Assembly (NCBI GenBank): GCA_041476545.1
Contig: JBGOTP010000034.1
Coordinates: 1 to 22,199, forward strand
Direction of reading: 5' to 3'
Length of the DNA: 22,199 nt
From: JBGOTP01 sp041476545
GTDB taxonomy: Bacteria > Acidobacteriota > Vicinamibacteria > Vicinamibacterales > CAVVIG01
Under the pieces are notes generated by a model, which worked only from the letters and a program-made list of their open reading frames with translations, was not told the DNA's origin and ran no database searches. The position numbers and the translations under genes are program-made. Of this stretch, positions 1-6,612 are shown piece by piece (positions within the stretch are counted from its first letter, which is position 1; every line of letters begins with the position of its first letter).

Positions 1-759
1 CTCGATGTCTTCCGAGATGATGAGCAGCGGACGGCCGAGCTGCGCCACCTGTTCGAGCACCGGGAGTAGATCCTTCATCGAGCTGATCTTCTTCTCGTGA
101 ATCAGGATGACCGGATTCTCGAGCACGACTTCCATGCGCTCGGGGTCGGTCACGAAGTAGGGCGACAGATAGCCGCGGTCGAACTGCATGCCCTCGACGA
201 CGTCGAGAGAGGTTTCCATGCTCTTGGCTTCTTCGACCGTGATGACGCCGTCCTTGCCGACTTTGTCCATCGCGTCCGCGATGATCTTGCCAATCGTCTC
301 GTCGTTGTTCGCCGAGATGGTGCCGACCTGCGCCACCATGTTGCCGCTCACGGCCTTTGACGTCTTCTTGAGCTCAGCTGTAATCGCTTCAACGGCCCGT
401 TCGACGCCGCGCTTGATGTCCATCGGGTTCGCGCCCGCGACCACGTTCCTGGCGCCTTCACGGTAGATCGCCTGCGCGAGGACGGTGGCGGTGGTGGTGC
501 CGTCGCCCGCTGTGTCCGACGTCTTGCTGGCGACCTCGCGGACCATCTGGGCGCCCATGTTCTCGAGCGGATCCTTCAGGTCGATTTCCTTGGCCACCGT
601 CACGCCGTCCTTGGTAATGGTCGGCGAGCCAAATTTCTTGTCGAGGACGACGTTGCGTCCCTTCGGGCCGAGGGTCACTTTCACCGCGTCGGCCAACTGG
701 TTGACGCCGCGCAGCACGGCCTGCCGTGCCTGCTCGCCGTACACAATCTGTTTTGCCAT
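1..759 (-). CDS. groEL: Chaperonin GroEL (60 kDa), 5' part only
   Basis: The first 253 residues of the GroEL subunit are encoded; the gene runs off the left edge. GroEL forms the cytosolic double-ring ATP-dependent folding chamber capped by GroES. Visible family motifs are TLGPKGRNVV (about residues 29-38) and the ATP-binding AGDGTTTATV stretch (about 84-93), followed by the start of the apical domain with DRGYLSPYFV. The ATG start is preceded by an AGGAGA Shine-Dalgarno. It lies downstream of groES on the same strand, across a 108-bp gap filled largely by an imperfect repeat, so it should share the CIRCE-controlled promoter. The C-terminal tail cannot be seen. The family identity is certain. 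Confidence 0.98.
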   Translation of the reverse strand, partial: MAKQIVYGEQARQAVLRGVNQLADAVKVTLGPKGRNVVLDKKFGSPTITKDGVTVAKEIDLKDPLENMGAQMVREVASKTSDTAGDGTTTATVLAQAIYREGARNVVAGANPMDIKRGVERAVEAITAELKKTSKAVSGNMVAQVGTISANNDETIGKIIADAMDKVGKDGVITVEEAKSMETSLDVVEGMQFDRGYLSPYFVTDPERMEVVLENPVILIHEKKISSMKDLLPVLEQVAQLGRPLLIISEDIE

Positions 760-798
760 CTGACTATTCTCCTGTAGCTATTGCTCGCCTGATCAGCA

Positions 799-870
799 CT
801 CAGCTGTCGGCTCTCAGCTTTCGGTTCTCAGCTCCCAGCCTGACGGCTGAACGCTGACGGCTGAAAGCTA
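799..870. repeat. CAGCTNTC-type mini-repeat, inverted, in the groES-groEL gap
   Basis: About ten degenerate 7-10 bp units of the form TCAGCTG/TCGGCTC/TCAGCTT. They run in one orientation to about 840 and in the opposite orientation (TGACGGCTGAA...) from about 841 to the groES stop. The two halves can pair: AGCTTTC at 816-822 is the exact complement of GAAAGCT at 863-869. In the groESL transcript this would give a long imperfect hairpin between the two cistrons. The groES stop codon (complement of 868-870) is part of the repeat edge. The same repeat type occurs at three other places in the window. Confidence 0.75.
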
Positions 871-1182
871 CTTCTTCTTCTTCGTCTCGCCGCCGCCTTC
901 GATGACGGCCAGCACTTCGTCTTCGCGCATGATGAGGTATTCCTCCCCATCGAGCTTGATCTCTTGGCCTGAGTACTTGCCGAACAGGATCGTATCGCCG
1001 GCCTTGACGTCGAGCGGAATGCGCTTGCCGTCGTCCTTCACCTTGCCGTCGCCGGCGGAGATGACCTTGCCCTGCTGCGGCTTCTCTTTGGCCGAGTCGG
1101 GGATGATGATCCCGCCGATCTTCTGTTCCCCCTCATCGATGCGTTGAACGATGATGCGGTCGTGCAGCGGTCTGCAATTCAT
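868..1182 (-). CDS. groES: Co-chaperonin GroES (10 kDa)
   Basis: A 104-residue heptameric lid of the GroEL chamber. The sequence starts MNCRPLHDRIIVQR and carries the mobile loop (about residues 17-34, IGGIIIPDSAKEKP) and the conserved GEEYLIMREDEVLAVIE end. The length is slightly above the usual 95-97 residues because of a short GGGETKKKK tail. It is the first gene of the groESL operon, about 110 nt downstream of a strong promoter with CIRCE. The ATG has a GGAG-type Shine-Dalgarno. The stop codon abuts the repeat that separates it from groEL. The identity is certain; the Lys tail is an oddity of unknown importance. Confidence 0.98.
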   Translation of the reverse strand: MNCRPLHDRIIVQRIDEGEQKIGGIIIPDSAKEKPQQGKVISAGDGKVKDDGKRIPLDVKAGDTILFGKYSGQEIKLDGEEYLIMREDEVLAVIEGGGETKKKK

Positions 1183-1273
1183 AGCTGTCTACTCCGGTCT
1201 CTCGTGATGTTATGGAGGTTCCTGAAGGTCGGGCCTTCTATCGTCGCCGTGCGTGCCGCGTGCCCACATCGCA

Positions 1274-1300
1274 TTGGCACTCGCCATCGGCGACTGCCAA
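1274..1300 (-). promoter_or_regulatory. CIRCE operator (HrcA binding site) of groESL
   Basis: Inverted repeat TTGGCACTC - 9 nt (GCCATCGGC) - GACTGCCAA. The consensus is TTAGCACTC-N9-GAGTGCTAA. The arms here pair at 8 of 9 positions, and the flanking A1273/T1301 pair extends the symmetry. It touches the -10 box of the groES promoter, as expected for HrcA repression. HrcA itself is not in the window, so binding is inferred from site form and position. Confidence 0.88.
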
Positions 1301-1327
1301 TTATACGTGACCTGCCGCTCACGTCAA
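1300..1327 (-). promoter_or_regulatory. Sigma-70-type promoter of groESL
   Basis: Read on the minus strand: -35 TTGACG (complement of 1322-1327), 16-nt spacer, perfect -10 TATAAT (complement of 1300-1305). Transcription would start near 1293, inside the CIRCE element, giving a leader of about 110 nt. The -35 box lies 9 nt past the stop of the upstream Fis-type gene, so read-through from purC is also possible. Confidence 0.85.
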
Positions 1328-1335
1328 GAAACTTT

Positions 1336-1551
1336 TCAGCCTGCCCGCCTCTTGAGCCGGTATTCGCCCATCTTACGGGTGAGGGTATTGCGATGGATAC
1401 CGAGGGAATCGGCTGTTTTGGTGAGGCTTCCGTCGCATCGCCCGAGCATCCGCGCGATGAACCGCTTTTCGAGTTCGCGGACGGCGTCGTCGAACAGGAC
1501 GCCCCGGTCCACCATTTCCTCGACGAGTTTCTCGAGTCGGTCGCTGATCAC
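1336..1551 (-). CDS. Small Fis-type helix-turn-helix protein
   Basis: A 71-residue protein. The C-terminal half (ALGRCDGS-like context, then LTKTADSLGIHRNTLTRKMG) is the helix-turn-helix found at the end of Fis and NtrC-type regulators. The N-terminal half, rich in E, D and V, resembles the Fis dimerisation helices. It is shorter than E. coli Fis (98 aa) and has no ATPase or receiver domain. The GTG start overlaps the purC stop in a GTGA arrangement, so the two are likely translationally coupled. It ends just before the groESL promoter. It could be a nucleoid protein or a local regulator; no target can be inferred from sequence. Confidence 0.85.
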   Translation of the reverse strand: MISDRLEKLVEEMVDRGVLFDDAVRELEKRFIARMLGRCDGSLTKTADSLGIHRNTLTRKMGEYRLKRRAG

Positions 1552-2471
1552 GCCAGGTTACGTCCTGTGAGACGGCGGAACGCCTCGATGTACTTGTCGC
1601 GCGTGCTCGCCACCACGTCGTCGGGAAGGGAGGGGACGGGCGGCTGTTTGTTCCATTTGATGCGCTCGAGGTAGTCGCGGACGAACTGCTTGTCGAAGCT
1701 CGGCTGAGGCCCACCCGCGCGGTAGCCGTCGCGCGGCCAAAAGCGTGAAGAGTCGGGCGTGAGGACTTCGTCGATGAGCAGCACGCGTTCGTCGTCGGGC
1801 CGGCGGCCGCCTGACGGTGGGATGAGGCCGAACTCGAATTTCGTGTCGGCGACAATGATTCCGCAGGATTCGGCGTGGGCCGCTCCTTCGGCGTAGAGCC
1901 GAAGCGTCAGATCCTTCACGCGCGCCAGCACGTTCCCGCCGACGAGCTCTGCCGCGTCGGCCTCACTGATGTTGATGTCGTGCCCCGTCTGCGCTTTTGT
2001 CGCAGGCGTGAAGATCGGCTGCGGCAGCCGTTCGGACTCCCGCAATCCCGGAGGCAGGCGAATGCCGCAGACCTCTCCTGTCGCCAGATAGTCCTTCCAG
2101 CCCGACCCTGTCAGGTAGCCGCGTGCGACACACTCGATCGCGAGTGGTGTCGTCTTCTTCACGAGCATCGATCGGCCGGCGAAGAGGGCCGCCTCGGAGC
2201 CCATCACCGCGGGGAACGCCGCCGGCTCGGTGGAGATGAGGTGATTCTGGACGATGGGCGAGGTGCGGCCGAACCAGAACGTCGAAATTTGGGTCAGGAC
2301 TTTCCCTTTGTCGGGAATCCCCGATGCCAGCACATAGTCGAACGCCGAAATGCGATCGGTCGCGACCATCAACAACTGGTCGCCAAAGTCGTAAATGTCG
2401 CGGACCTTTCCCTGTTGATCGGGCGCGCGACCGGCGAGCGTGGTGTTGAGAACGGGCGTGGACGGCGGCAA
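1548..2471 (-). CDS. purC: Phosphoribosylaminoimidazole-succinocarboxamide synthase (SAICAR synthetase)
   Basis: Joins aspartate to CAIR using ATP, a cytosolic step of de novo purine synthesis. The 307 residues match the longer SAICAR synthetase form. Motifs visible are QGKVRDIYDFGD (about 20-31), ATDRISAFDYVL, VARGYLTGSGWKDY and the C-terminal IDEVLTPDSSRFW. No ATG fits. The best start is TTG at 2471, 4 nt after a GAGGA Shine-Dalgarno. A promoter (TTGTCA-17-TAGAAT) lies just upstream, giving a leader of about 25 nt. The stop overlaps the start of the Fis-type gene. No other pur gene is present. Confidence 0.96.
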   Translation of the reverse strand: MPPSTPVLNTTLAGRAPDQQGKVRDIYDFGDQLLMVATDRISAFDYVLASGIPDKGKVLTQISTFWFGRTSPIVQNHLISTEPAAFPAVMGSEAALFAGRSMLVKKTTPLAIECVARGYLTGSGWKDYLATGEVCGIRLPPGLRESERLPQPIFTPATKAQTGHDINISEADAAELVGGNVLARVKDLTLRLYAEGAAHAESCGIIVADTKFEFGLIPPSGGRRPDDERVLLIDEVLTPDSSRFWPRDGYRAGGPQPSFDKQFVRDYLERIKWNKQPPVPSLPDDVVASTRDKYIEAFRRLTGRNLA

Positions 2472-2500
2472 GAATTCCTCGAACGGAACGGAAGTTCGCG

Positions 2501-2529
2501 ATTCTACAGGGCGCAGCGTTCATTGACAA
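2501..2529 (-). promoter_or_regulatory. Promoter of purC
   Basis: On the minus strand: -35 TTGTCA (complement of 2524-2529), 17-nt spacer, -10 TAGAAT (complement of 2501-2506). Both boxes match 5 of 6 consensus bases. It lies in the divergent gap between purC and the membrane protein starting at 2596. On the other strand a TATAGT at 2574-2579 is a possible but unsupported -10 for that gene. Confidence 0.65.
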
Positions 2530-2595
2530 CAACAACATGTAGCGGCCAGGCCGCGCTGAGGTCGCTAGAAGGTTATAGTAGGGGGGCCCTCACTG

Positions 2596-3624
2596 ATGCG
2601 ACTACACATCCGAACGCTCCTGGTTGTTGCGCTGGCCGCCGGCCTGATTGCGGTCTTTCTTCATCAAGTCGATCTGAGCGGCGTCGTGAAGGAAATCGGG
2701 CACGCGCGGCCCGAGTGGCTGGTGCTTTCCCTGCTATCGATGTTCCTGAATCTGGTGCTGCGTGCGCTGCGCTGGCGCTATCTGCTTGATCCGATCGGCA
2801 AGACCAGCTTCGCGAACTCCTTTCGGGCAACCGCGGTCGGGTTTGCCGCGCGAGGCGTGCTGCCGTCGGCCGCCGGGGAACTGGTCCGACCGTACTTCCT
2901 GTCGCGCCACGAAGCGGTCAGCGCGACAGGGGCGTTTGCGACGGTGATCCTGGAACGGTTGCTCGATATGCTGACCGTGCTGGTGCTTCTCGCGTCGTTC
3001 GTGTTCGTCTTTGGCCGCGACTCGATGGCGGCCAACCCGGCGGCGTTCGTGGCGGTCAAGTGGGCCGGAGGCGTTGCCGCGATGGTTGCGGTCCTCGCGC
3101 TCGCCGTACTATTTGTGCTCGCCGGCAACCCCGGGAAGGTGAATCAGGCGCTCAGACGGGCTGAAGAGATGCTGCCCTCGGCGTTTGTCGGCGTGCTGGC
3201 GCGCCTGGCCGACAAGTTCGTCGGGGGCCTGGCAGCCATCCGCAGGCCGAGCCGGTTGCTCGGGGCGCTGGCCTGGTCGTTCCCGCTCTGGCTGTCCATC
3301 GCCCTGGGCGTCTGGGCGGTGGCGGTCGCGTTTCGCCTGTCGGTGCCGTTCAGCGGGTCGTTTCTCCTCATGGCCTTGCTCGTGATCGGGGTGGCCGTGC
3401 CGACGCCGGGCGCGGTCGGCGGCTTTCACGAGGCGTTCCGGTTCGGTGTCACGCAGTTTTTCGGCGCCTCGCAGGGGGCGGCGGTGGGTGCCGCCATCGT
3501 GCTGCACGCGTTGTCGGTCGGGTCTGCACTGTCGCTCGGGTTGATTTTCGCGGCGCAGGCCGGTCTGAACGTGACCGGGATGCGACACCTTGTGCGTGAG
3601 GCCGAGTCCGGCGGTCCGGCGTAG
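2596..3624 (+). CDS. Lysylphosphatidylglycerol synthase TM / flippase-like membrane protein
   Basis: A 342-residue integral membrane protein of the UPF0104 / YbhN / AglD group (the membrane half of MprF). It has about eight hydrophobic segments, the first at residues 6-23. Family-like stretches are LVLRALRWRYLL (about 52-63), PSAAGELVRPYFLSR (about 90-104), TVILERLLDMLTVL, and PTPGAVGGFHEAFRF near the C-terminus. There is no soluble aminoacyl-transferase domain, so lysyl transfer is not expected; lipid or polyprenol-linked substrate translocation is the usual guess. nrdR begins 5 nt after the stop, so they are probably cotranscribed although unrelated in role. The substrate cannot be told from sequence. 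Confidence 0.88.
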   Translation: MRLHIRTLLVVALAAGLIAVFLHQVDLSGVVKEIGHARPEWLVLSLLSMFLNLVLRALRWRYLLDPIGKTSFANSFRATAVGFAARGVLPSAAGELVRPYFLSRHEAVSATGAFATVILERLLDMLTVLVLLASFVFVFGRDSMAANPAAFVAVKWAGGVAAMVAVLALAVLFVLAGNPGKVNQALRRAEEMLPSAFVGVLARLADKFVGGLAAIRRPSRLLGALAWSFPLWLSIALGVWAVAVAFRLSVPFSGSFLLMALLVIGVAVPTPGAVGGFHEAFRFGVTQFFGASQGAAVGAAIVLHALSVGSALSLGLIFAAQAGLNVTGMRHLVREAESGGPA

Positions 3625-3629
3625 GCATC

Positions 3630-4088
3630 ATGAAGTGCCCGTACTGCGCGCATCTGGGTGACAAGGTCGTGGACTCGCGCGAAAGCAAGGAGGGCGAGGT
3701 CATCCGGCGGCGGCGCGAGTGTCTCGAGTGCGGCAAGCGCTTCACGAGCTACGAACGGATCGATGAGATCCCGTACATGGTCGTGAAGAAGGACGGTACG
3801 CGCGAACGCTTCGATCGCCAGAAGCTGACTGGCGGTCTGCTGAAGGCGTGCGAGAAGCGTCCCGTGAGTGTCGCGGCTCTCGAAGCCATTGCGGATCGCG
3901 TGGAAGCGACACTCCAGGACCGGTCCGAGAAGGAAATTGCCACCGCCGAAATCGGGGCCTTCGTCATGGAAGAACTCAAGGGACTCGACAAGGTCGCCTA
4001 TGTGCGCTTCGCATCGGTCTATCGCCACTTTCGCGATATCGGCGAGTTCATGAGCGAGTTGAAGGGCCTCCTCAACGTGAAAGAGTAG
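3630..4088 (+). CDS. nrdR: Transcriptional repressor NrdR
   Basis: A 152-residue ATP/dATP-sensing repressor of ribonucleotide reductase genes. The N-terminal zinc ribbon has Cys3, Cys6, Cys31 and Cys34 in the canonical pattern with CPYC and ECLECGKRF. The ATP-cone follows from about residue 47 (PYMVVKKDGTRERFDRQKL). The length is standard. It starts 5 nt after the membrane-protein stop. No nrd gene is in the window, so its targets are elsewhere. The TAG stop runs directly into a short CAGCTCTC-type repeat shared with the convergent ftcD stop. Confidence 0.97.
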   Translation: MKCPYCAHLGDKVVDSRESKEGEVIRRRRECLECGKRFTSYERIDEIPYMVVKKDGTRERFDRQKLTGGLLKACEKRPVSVAALEAIADRVEATLQDRSEKEIATAEIGAFVMEELKGLDKVAYVRFASVYRHFRDIGEFMSELKGLLNVKE

Positions 4089-4107
4089 CTGACAGCTCTC
4101 AGCTTTT
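4086..4107. repeat. CAGCTCTC-type mini-repeat holding two convergent stop codons
   Basis: TAGCTGACAGCTCTCAGC followed by TTTT. It is a short copy of the unit seen at 799-870 and 5013-5061. The nrdR TAG (4086-4088) forms its left edge and the ftcD TGA (complement of 4099-4101) lies inside it, so the 10 nt between the convergent genes is all repeat. Confidence 0.6.
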
Positions 4108-4998
4108 GGCCTCGAGCCGCTTCTCGAGAATCTGTGAGTCGCGGAGGTCGTTCAGCCCCAAATCCGAGGGCGTGACGCCGGCAAGAGCGGCGGCGGGCAC
4201 GAGCCCGACGATCTCGCTTTCCCGAACTGTCACACCATACCGAGCGGCCTCGCGCTTGACCGCCTCGAATACGCGGGTGATCGGCGTGTATTCGTAGTCC
4301 GTCAGATTCATCGAAACCTGCACACAGCCGCGCTCGACAAGCGTCAGGCCGAGGGCCTTCACGTACGGGAGGCCGCCGCCGCTCTCGCGAATTGTGGAGG
4401 CAATCCGTTTCGCCACATCGATCCGGCCGGTTGCAAGATTGACGTTGAAGGCGATGAGCGGTTTCCGAGCGCCGACAACGGATACGCCGGCGCTCGGGTG
4501 GGGTTTGGATGGGCCAAAGTCGGGCGCCCACGCCGGCGTTGACATTCTTGTCGCCAATGCCGGCAACCCACCTCGGCGAATGTCCTCGAGATGGGCCCGC
4601 GCCCGGTGCGACGCCGCCTCCTCGTAGAGGAAGACCGGAACGCCGAACCGCGCCGCAATGGACGCGCCGACGCTCCGTGCGAGGTCGACGCAGTGGTCCA
4701 TCGTCGCGCCCGAGAGCGGGACGAACGGCACCACGTCCACCGCGCCCACTCGTGGGTGCTCGCCGCGATGCGTGCGGAGATCGATGTCGGCGACTGCCCG
4801 TCCGAAGAGGGCCAGCACCGCTCGGCTGATCGCATCCGGCTCGCCGGCCAGGGTGAACACGGACCGGTTGTGCGACGGGTCGCTGGACACGTCGAGCAGA
4901 CGCGCGCCTGGCGTGGCGAGGATCGCGTCAGCCATCGCCGCAACAATCGCCGGGCGGCGGCCTTCGCTCACGTTGGGGATGCACTCGATGAGAGACAT
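4099..4998 (-). CDS. ftcD: Glutamate formiminotransferase
   Basis: Transfers a formimino group between formiminoglutamate and tetrahydrofolate (histidine degradation / one-carbon metabolism). The 299 residues cover the N- and C-terminal formiminotransferase subdomains only. The start MSLIECIPNVSEGR is typical, and the conserved catalytic-region motif HRGEHPRVGAVD lies at about 77-88 (His81 probably equivalent to the catalytic His). The cyclodeaminase domain of the bifunctional enzyme is absent and no histidine-degradation gene is adjacent. The start at 4998 has only a weak Shine-Dalgarno. A repeat array occupies the region 15-63 nt upstream, where a promoter would lie. The stop codon falls within a repeat copy. 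Confidence 0.93.
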   Translation of the reverse strand: MSLIECIPNVSEGRRPAIVAAMADAILATPGARLLDVSSDPSHNRSVFTLAGEPDAISRAVLALFGRAVADIDLRTHRGEHPRVGAVDVVPFVPLSGATMDHCVDLARSVGASIAARFGVPVFLYEEAASHRARAHLEDIRRGGLPALATRMSTPAWAPDFGPSKPHPSAGVSVVGARKPLIAFNVNLATGRIDVAKRIASTIRESGGGLPYVKALGLTLVERGCVQVSMNLTDYEYTPITRVFEAVKREAARYGVTVRESEIVGLVPAAALAGVTPSDLGLNDLRDSQILEKRLEAKS

Positions 4999-5012
4999 CA
5001 GGATTGCCCGAA

Positions 5013-5061
5013 GGCTGTCAGCTGTCGGCTATCAGCTATCAGCTGTCAGCTGTCAGCAGCC
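5013..5061. repeat. CAGCTGT-type mini-repeat upstream of ftcD
   Basis: Seven tandem 7-bp units alternating GTCAGCT, GTCGGCT and ATCAGCT, ending in GTCAGCAGCC. Many units hold the palindrome CAGCTG, so the array is partly self-complementary. It sits 15 nt before the ftcD start on the ftcD side of the divergent gap with the RDD gene. Confidence 0.75.
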
Positions 5062-5114
5062 TGATTGTAGATTGAGCGACGGAATCCGCGCTCTGCAATC
5101 TGCAGTCTTATGTT

Positions 5115-5140
5115 CCCGATCTCAGGTTCCCGAGATCGGG
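5115..5140. promoter_or_regulatory. Perfect 9-bp inverted repeat upstream of the central operon
   Basis: CCCGATCTC (5115-5123), 8-nt loop, GAGATCGGG (5132-5140). It covers the -35 region of the extended -10 promoter at 5155-5163. It may be an operator for the operon, or a terminator-like stem for transcription from either side; there is no T tract. The regulator is unknown. Confidence 0.45.
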
Positions 5141-5154
5141 TTCGCAAGGCTCGG

Positions 5155-5163
5155 TGCTATAAT
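5155..5163 (+). promoter_or_regulatory. Extended -10 promoter of the central operon
   Basis: TGC-TATAAT, a perfect -10 hexamer with the TGn extension; no clear -35 box at 16-18 nt. Transcription would start near 5170, before the candidate leader ORF at 5188 and the RDD gene. It is the only good promoter I see for the string of genes ending at 13441. Confidence 0.6.
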
Positions 5164-5187
5164 TCGCGCTGCTCCGAATACTGACCA

Positions 5188-5337
5188 ATGTCCGATCCGC
5201 CCGGCACCGGCATCTCGCGCGCGCCCGATAGCGCGTCGGACTCGGGTCGCGACGCGAAAGTCGGGCAGCAGCTGCTCGCCAGCGTCGAGCAGACTCTCAC
5301 CTCAGAGTGCAGGATGGGCCATGGACATCGGCCATGA
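5188..5337 (+). CDS. Candidate 49-aa leader ORF before the RDD gene
   Basis: The reading frame begins ATG TCC GAT CCG and ends in TGA 4 nt before the preferred RDD start. About four fifths of its codons end in G or C, like the real genes around it. The peptide starts MSDPPGTGISRAPDSASD and has a helix-prone GQQLLASVEQTL stretch. It lies directly after the likely transcription start, so it may be a translated leader that couples to the next gene. There is no clear Shine-Dalgarno and I recognise no family. Alternatively it is untranslated leader DNA with chance coding bias. Confidence 0.35.
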   Translation: MSDPPGTGISRAPDSASDSGRDAKVGQQLLASVEQTLTSECRMGHGHRP

Positions 5338-5341
5338 CGCC

Positions 5342-6085
5342 ATGAAGTGTCCCAAGTGCGGCTATCTCGGTTTTGAGGATGTCGACCGCTGTCGCAACTG
5401 TGGGTACGACTTCTCCTTGCTTCCACTATTTGAGTTGCCCGACATCGACGATGCCCCGCTCATCACCAGGGCGTCGCCGCCGCGGAAACCACTTGCCGTT
5501 CGACGGCCCACGCCGGAAGTGCCGCGACTTCGTTCCTCGCACCCGCGGACGCCGATGCTGGACCTAGGCCCGGATCGAGAGTCGCTCGCTCGATCGATCG
5601 CTCGAGAATCGTCGGTCGGCCAACCGGCCGACGGACACGGTGTCCAGTCTGCGGTCGAGTCCTCAGCCGAACCGGCGGGCGTTGCCGCCCGCGCGAGCGC
5701 CGCTGCGATCGATCTGGCGATCCTCGCGGCGATCGATGTCGCCGTGATCTACCTGACGATGCAGGTGTGCGGCGTGACGGTTGGTGACTTTCGCGTTCTA
5801 CCGAAGGGGCCGTTGTTTGCGTTTCTTGCGGCGCAAAATCTTGGGTATCTCGTTGGTTTCACGGTCGGTGGACAGACGCTCGGCAAGATGGCTGCCGGCA
5901 TCAAGGTGGTGTCCACCAGTGGCAACGCGGCTCTTGATCTTGGGCACTCGATGGTCCGCGCCCTCGTCTGGATTGTGCTGGCGGTGCCGGTCGGTCTCGG
6001 TTTCGCGACCGCTCTCTTCGGACCGGACCGTCGCGGATTGCACGACCGCTGCGCCGGCACGAAAGTCGTCCGTGCCTCGACCTGA
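5342..6085 (+). CDS. Zinc-ribbon plus RDD-domain membrane protein
   Basis: A 247-residue protein. The N-terminus is a four-cysteine zinc ribbon (Cys3, Cys6, Cys17, Cys20: MKCPKCGYLG ... CRNCGYDFSL). A proline- and arginine-rich linker of about 90 residues follows, then a C-terminal RDD domain with about three membrane segments. RDD signatures are AARASAAAIDLAILAAID (the Arg and Asp residues), GQTLGKMAAGIKVV and FGPDRRGLHDRCAGTKVV. The function of RDD proteins is mostly unknown; some act in ion or solute transport. The start at 5342 is chosen because the zinc ribbon begins there; 5321 is an in-frame alternative. It overlaps pgpA by 14 nt. It is first in the lipid/riboflavin operon. Confidence 0.85.
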   Translation: MKCPKCGYLGFEDVDRCRNCGYDFSLLPLFELPDIDDAPLITRASPPRKPLAVRRPTPEVPRLRSSHPRTPMLDLGPDRESLARSIARESSVGQPADGHGVQSAVESSAEPAGVAARASAAAIDLAILAAIDVAVIYLTMQVCGVTVGDFRVLPKGPLFAFLAAQNLGYLVGFTVGGQTLGKMAAGIKVVSTSGNAALDLGHSMVRALVWIVLAVPVGLGFATALFGPDRRGLHDRCAGTKVVRAST

Positions 6086-6563
6086 CGGGGCCTCACGCGC
6101 GTTCATTCCCCTCGCCCTGGCTACCGCGTTCGGGGCCGGGTACGCACCGGTCGCCCCGGGCACATTCGGATCCGCTGCGGGCCTGCTGCTGTGGTACATG
6201 CTCCCGCACTTGGTGCCGATCCAGAGTGCGGCGATTGTGCTGATGTTCGCCGTGGGATCGTGGAGCGGTTCGGTTGCGGAGCGGCACTTTCGCACGACGG
6301 ATCCGGGTCCGGTGGTGATCGATGAAGTGATGGGAATGCTCATCACGCTCTTCATGAATCCGGCGGTGGACATGTCCTGGTCGGGCGCGTTCGTGGGGTT
6401 CCTGCTGTTCCGCGTCTTCGACATCATCAAGCCGTATCCCGCTCGCCGGCTCGAAAAACTTCCCGGCGGGATCGGCATCATGGCGGACGACGCGATGGCG
6501 GCCATTTACGCCAACGTGGCGCTCAGGGGAATACTCATATTGGGTAAGTGGGTAATCGGGTAA
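6072..6563 (+). CDS. pgpA: Phosphatidylglycerophosphatase A
   Basis: Dephosphorylates phosphatidylglycerophosphate to phosphatidylglycerol at the inner membrane. The 163 residues have hydrophobic segments typical of PgpA. Motifs are GAGYAPVAPGTFGSA, the acidic VVIDEVMGML, and FRVFDIIKPYPARRLE followed by GGIGIMADDAMAAIYAN, which hold the metal-binding acidic residues. The GTG at 6072 is the best start and overlaps the RDD stop. The last residues (about LILGKWVIG) are encoded by a GGGTAAT-type repeat, so the C-terminal tail seems to be captured repeat sequence. It fits with plsY and gpsA in the same operon. Confidence 0.94.
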   Translation: MPRPDGASRAFIPLALATAFGAGYAPVAPGTFGSAAGLLLWYMLPHLVPIQSAAIVLMFAVGSWSGSVAERHFRTTDPGPVVIDEVMGMLITLFMNPAVDMSWSGAFVGFLLFRVFDIIKPYPARRLEKLPGGIGIMADDAMAAIYANVALRGILILGKWVIG

Positions 6564-6610
6564 TCTGGCAATTCCAATTACCCATTTACCCGATTTCGCG
6601 ATTACCCAAT
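6541..6610. repeat. GGGTAAT-type repeat, imperfect inverted, between pgpA and cinA
   Basis: Three units TGGGTAAG, TGGGTAAT, CGGGTAAT are followed after 12 nt by inverse units ATTACCCA, TTTACCCG and ATTACCCA. The halves can fold into a long AT-richer hairpin within GC-rich DNA. It contains the pgpA stop codon and ends 2 nt before the cinA ATG. It could attenuate or insulate expression between the two genes. The unit is unrelated to the CAGCTNTC type. Confidence 0.75.
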
Positions 6611-6612
6611 CC

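Noticed and set aside
2523..2528. TTGACA as -35 for the membrane protein at 2596
   Set aside because: No -10-like hexamer occurs 15-19 nt downstream; the overlapping TTGTCA on the other strand fits the purC promoter better.
1875..2789. 304-codon plus-strand frame opposite purC
   Set aside because: Arg/Gly-rich shadow of purC spanning its promoter; no motif or ribosome site.
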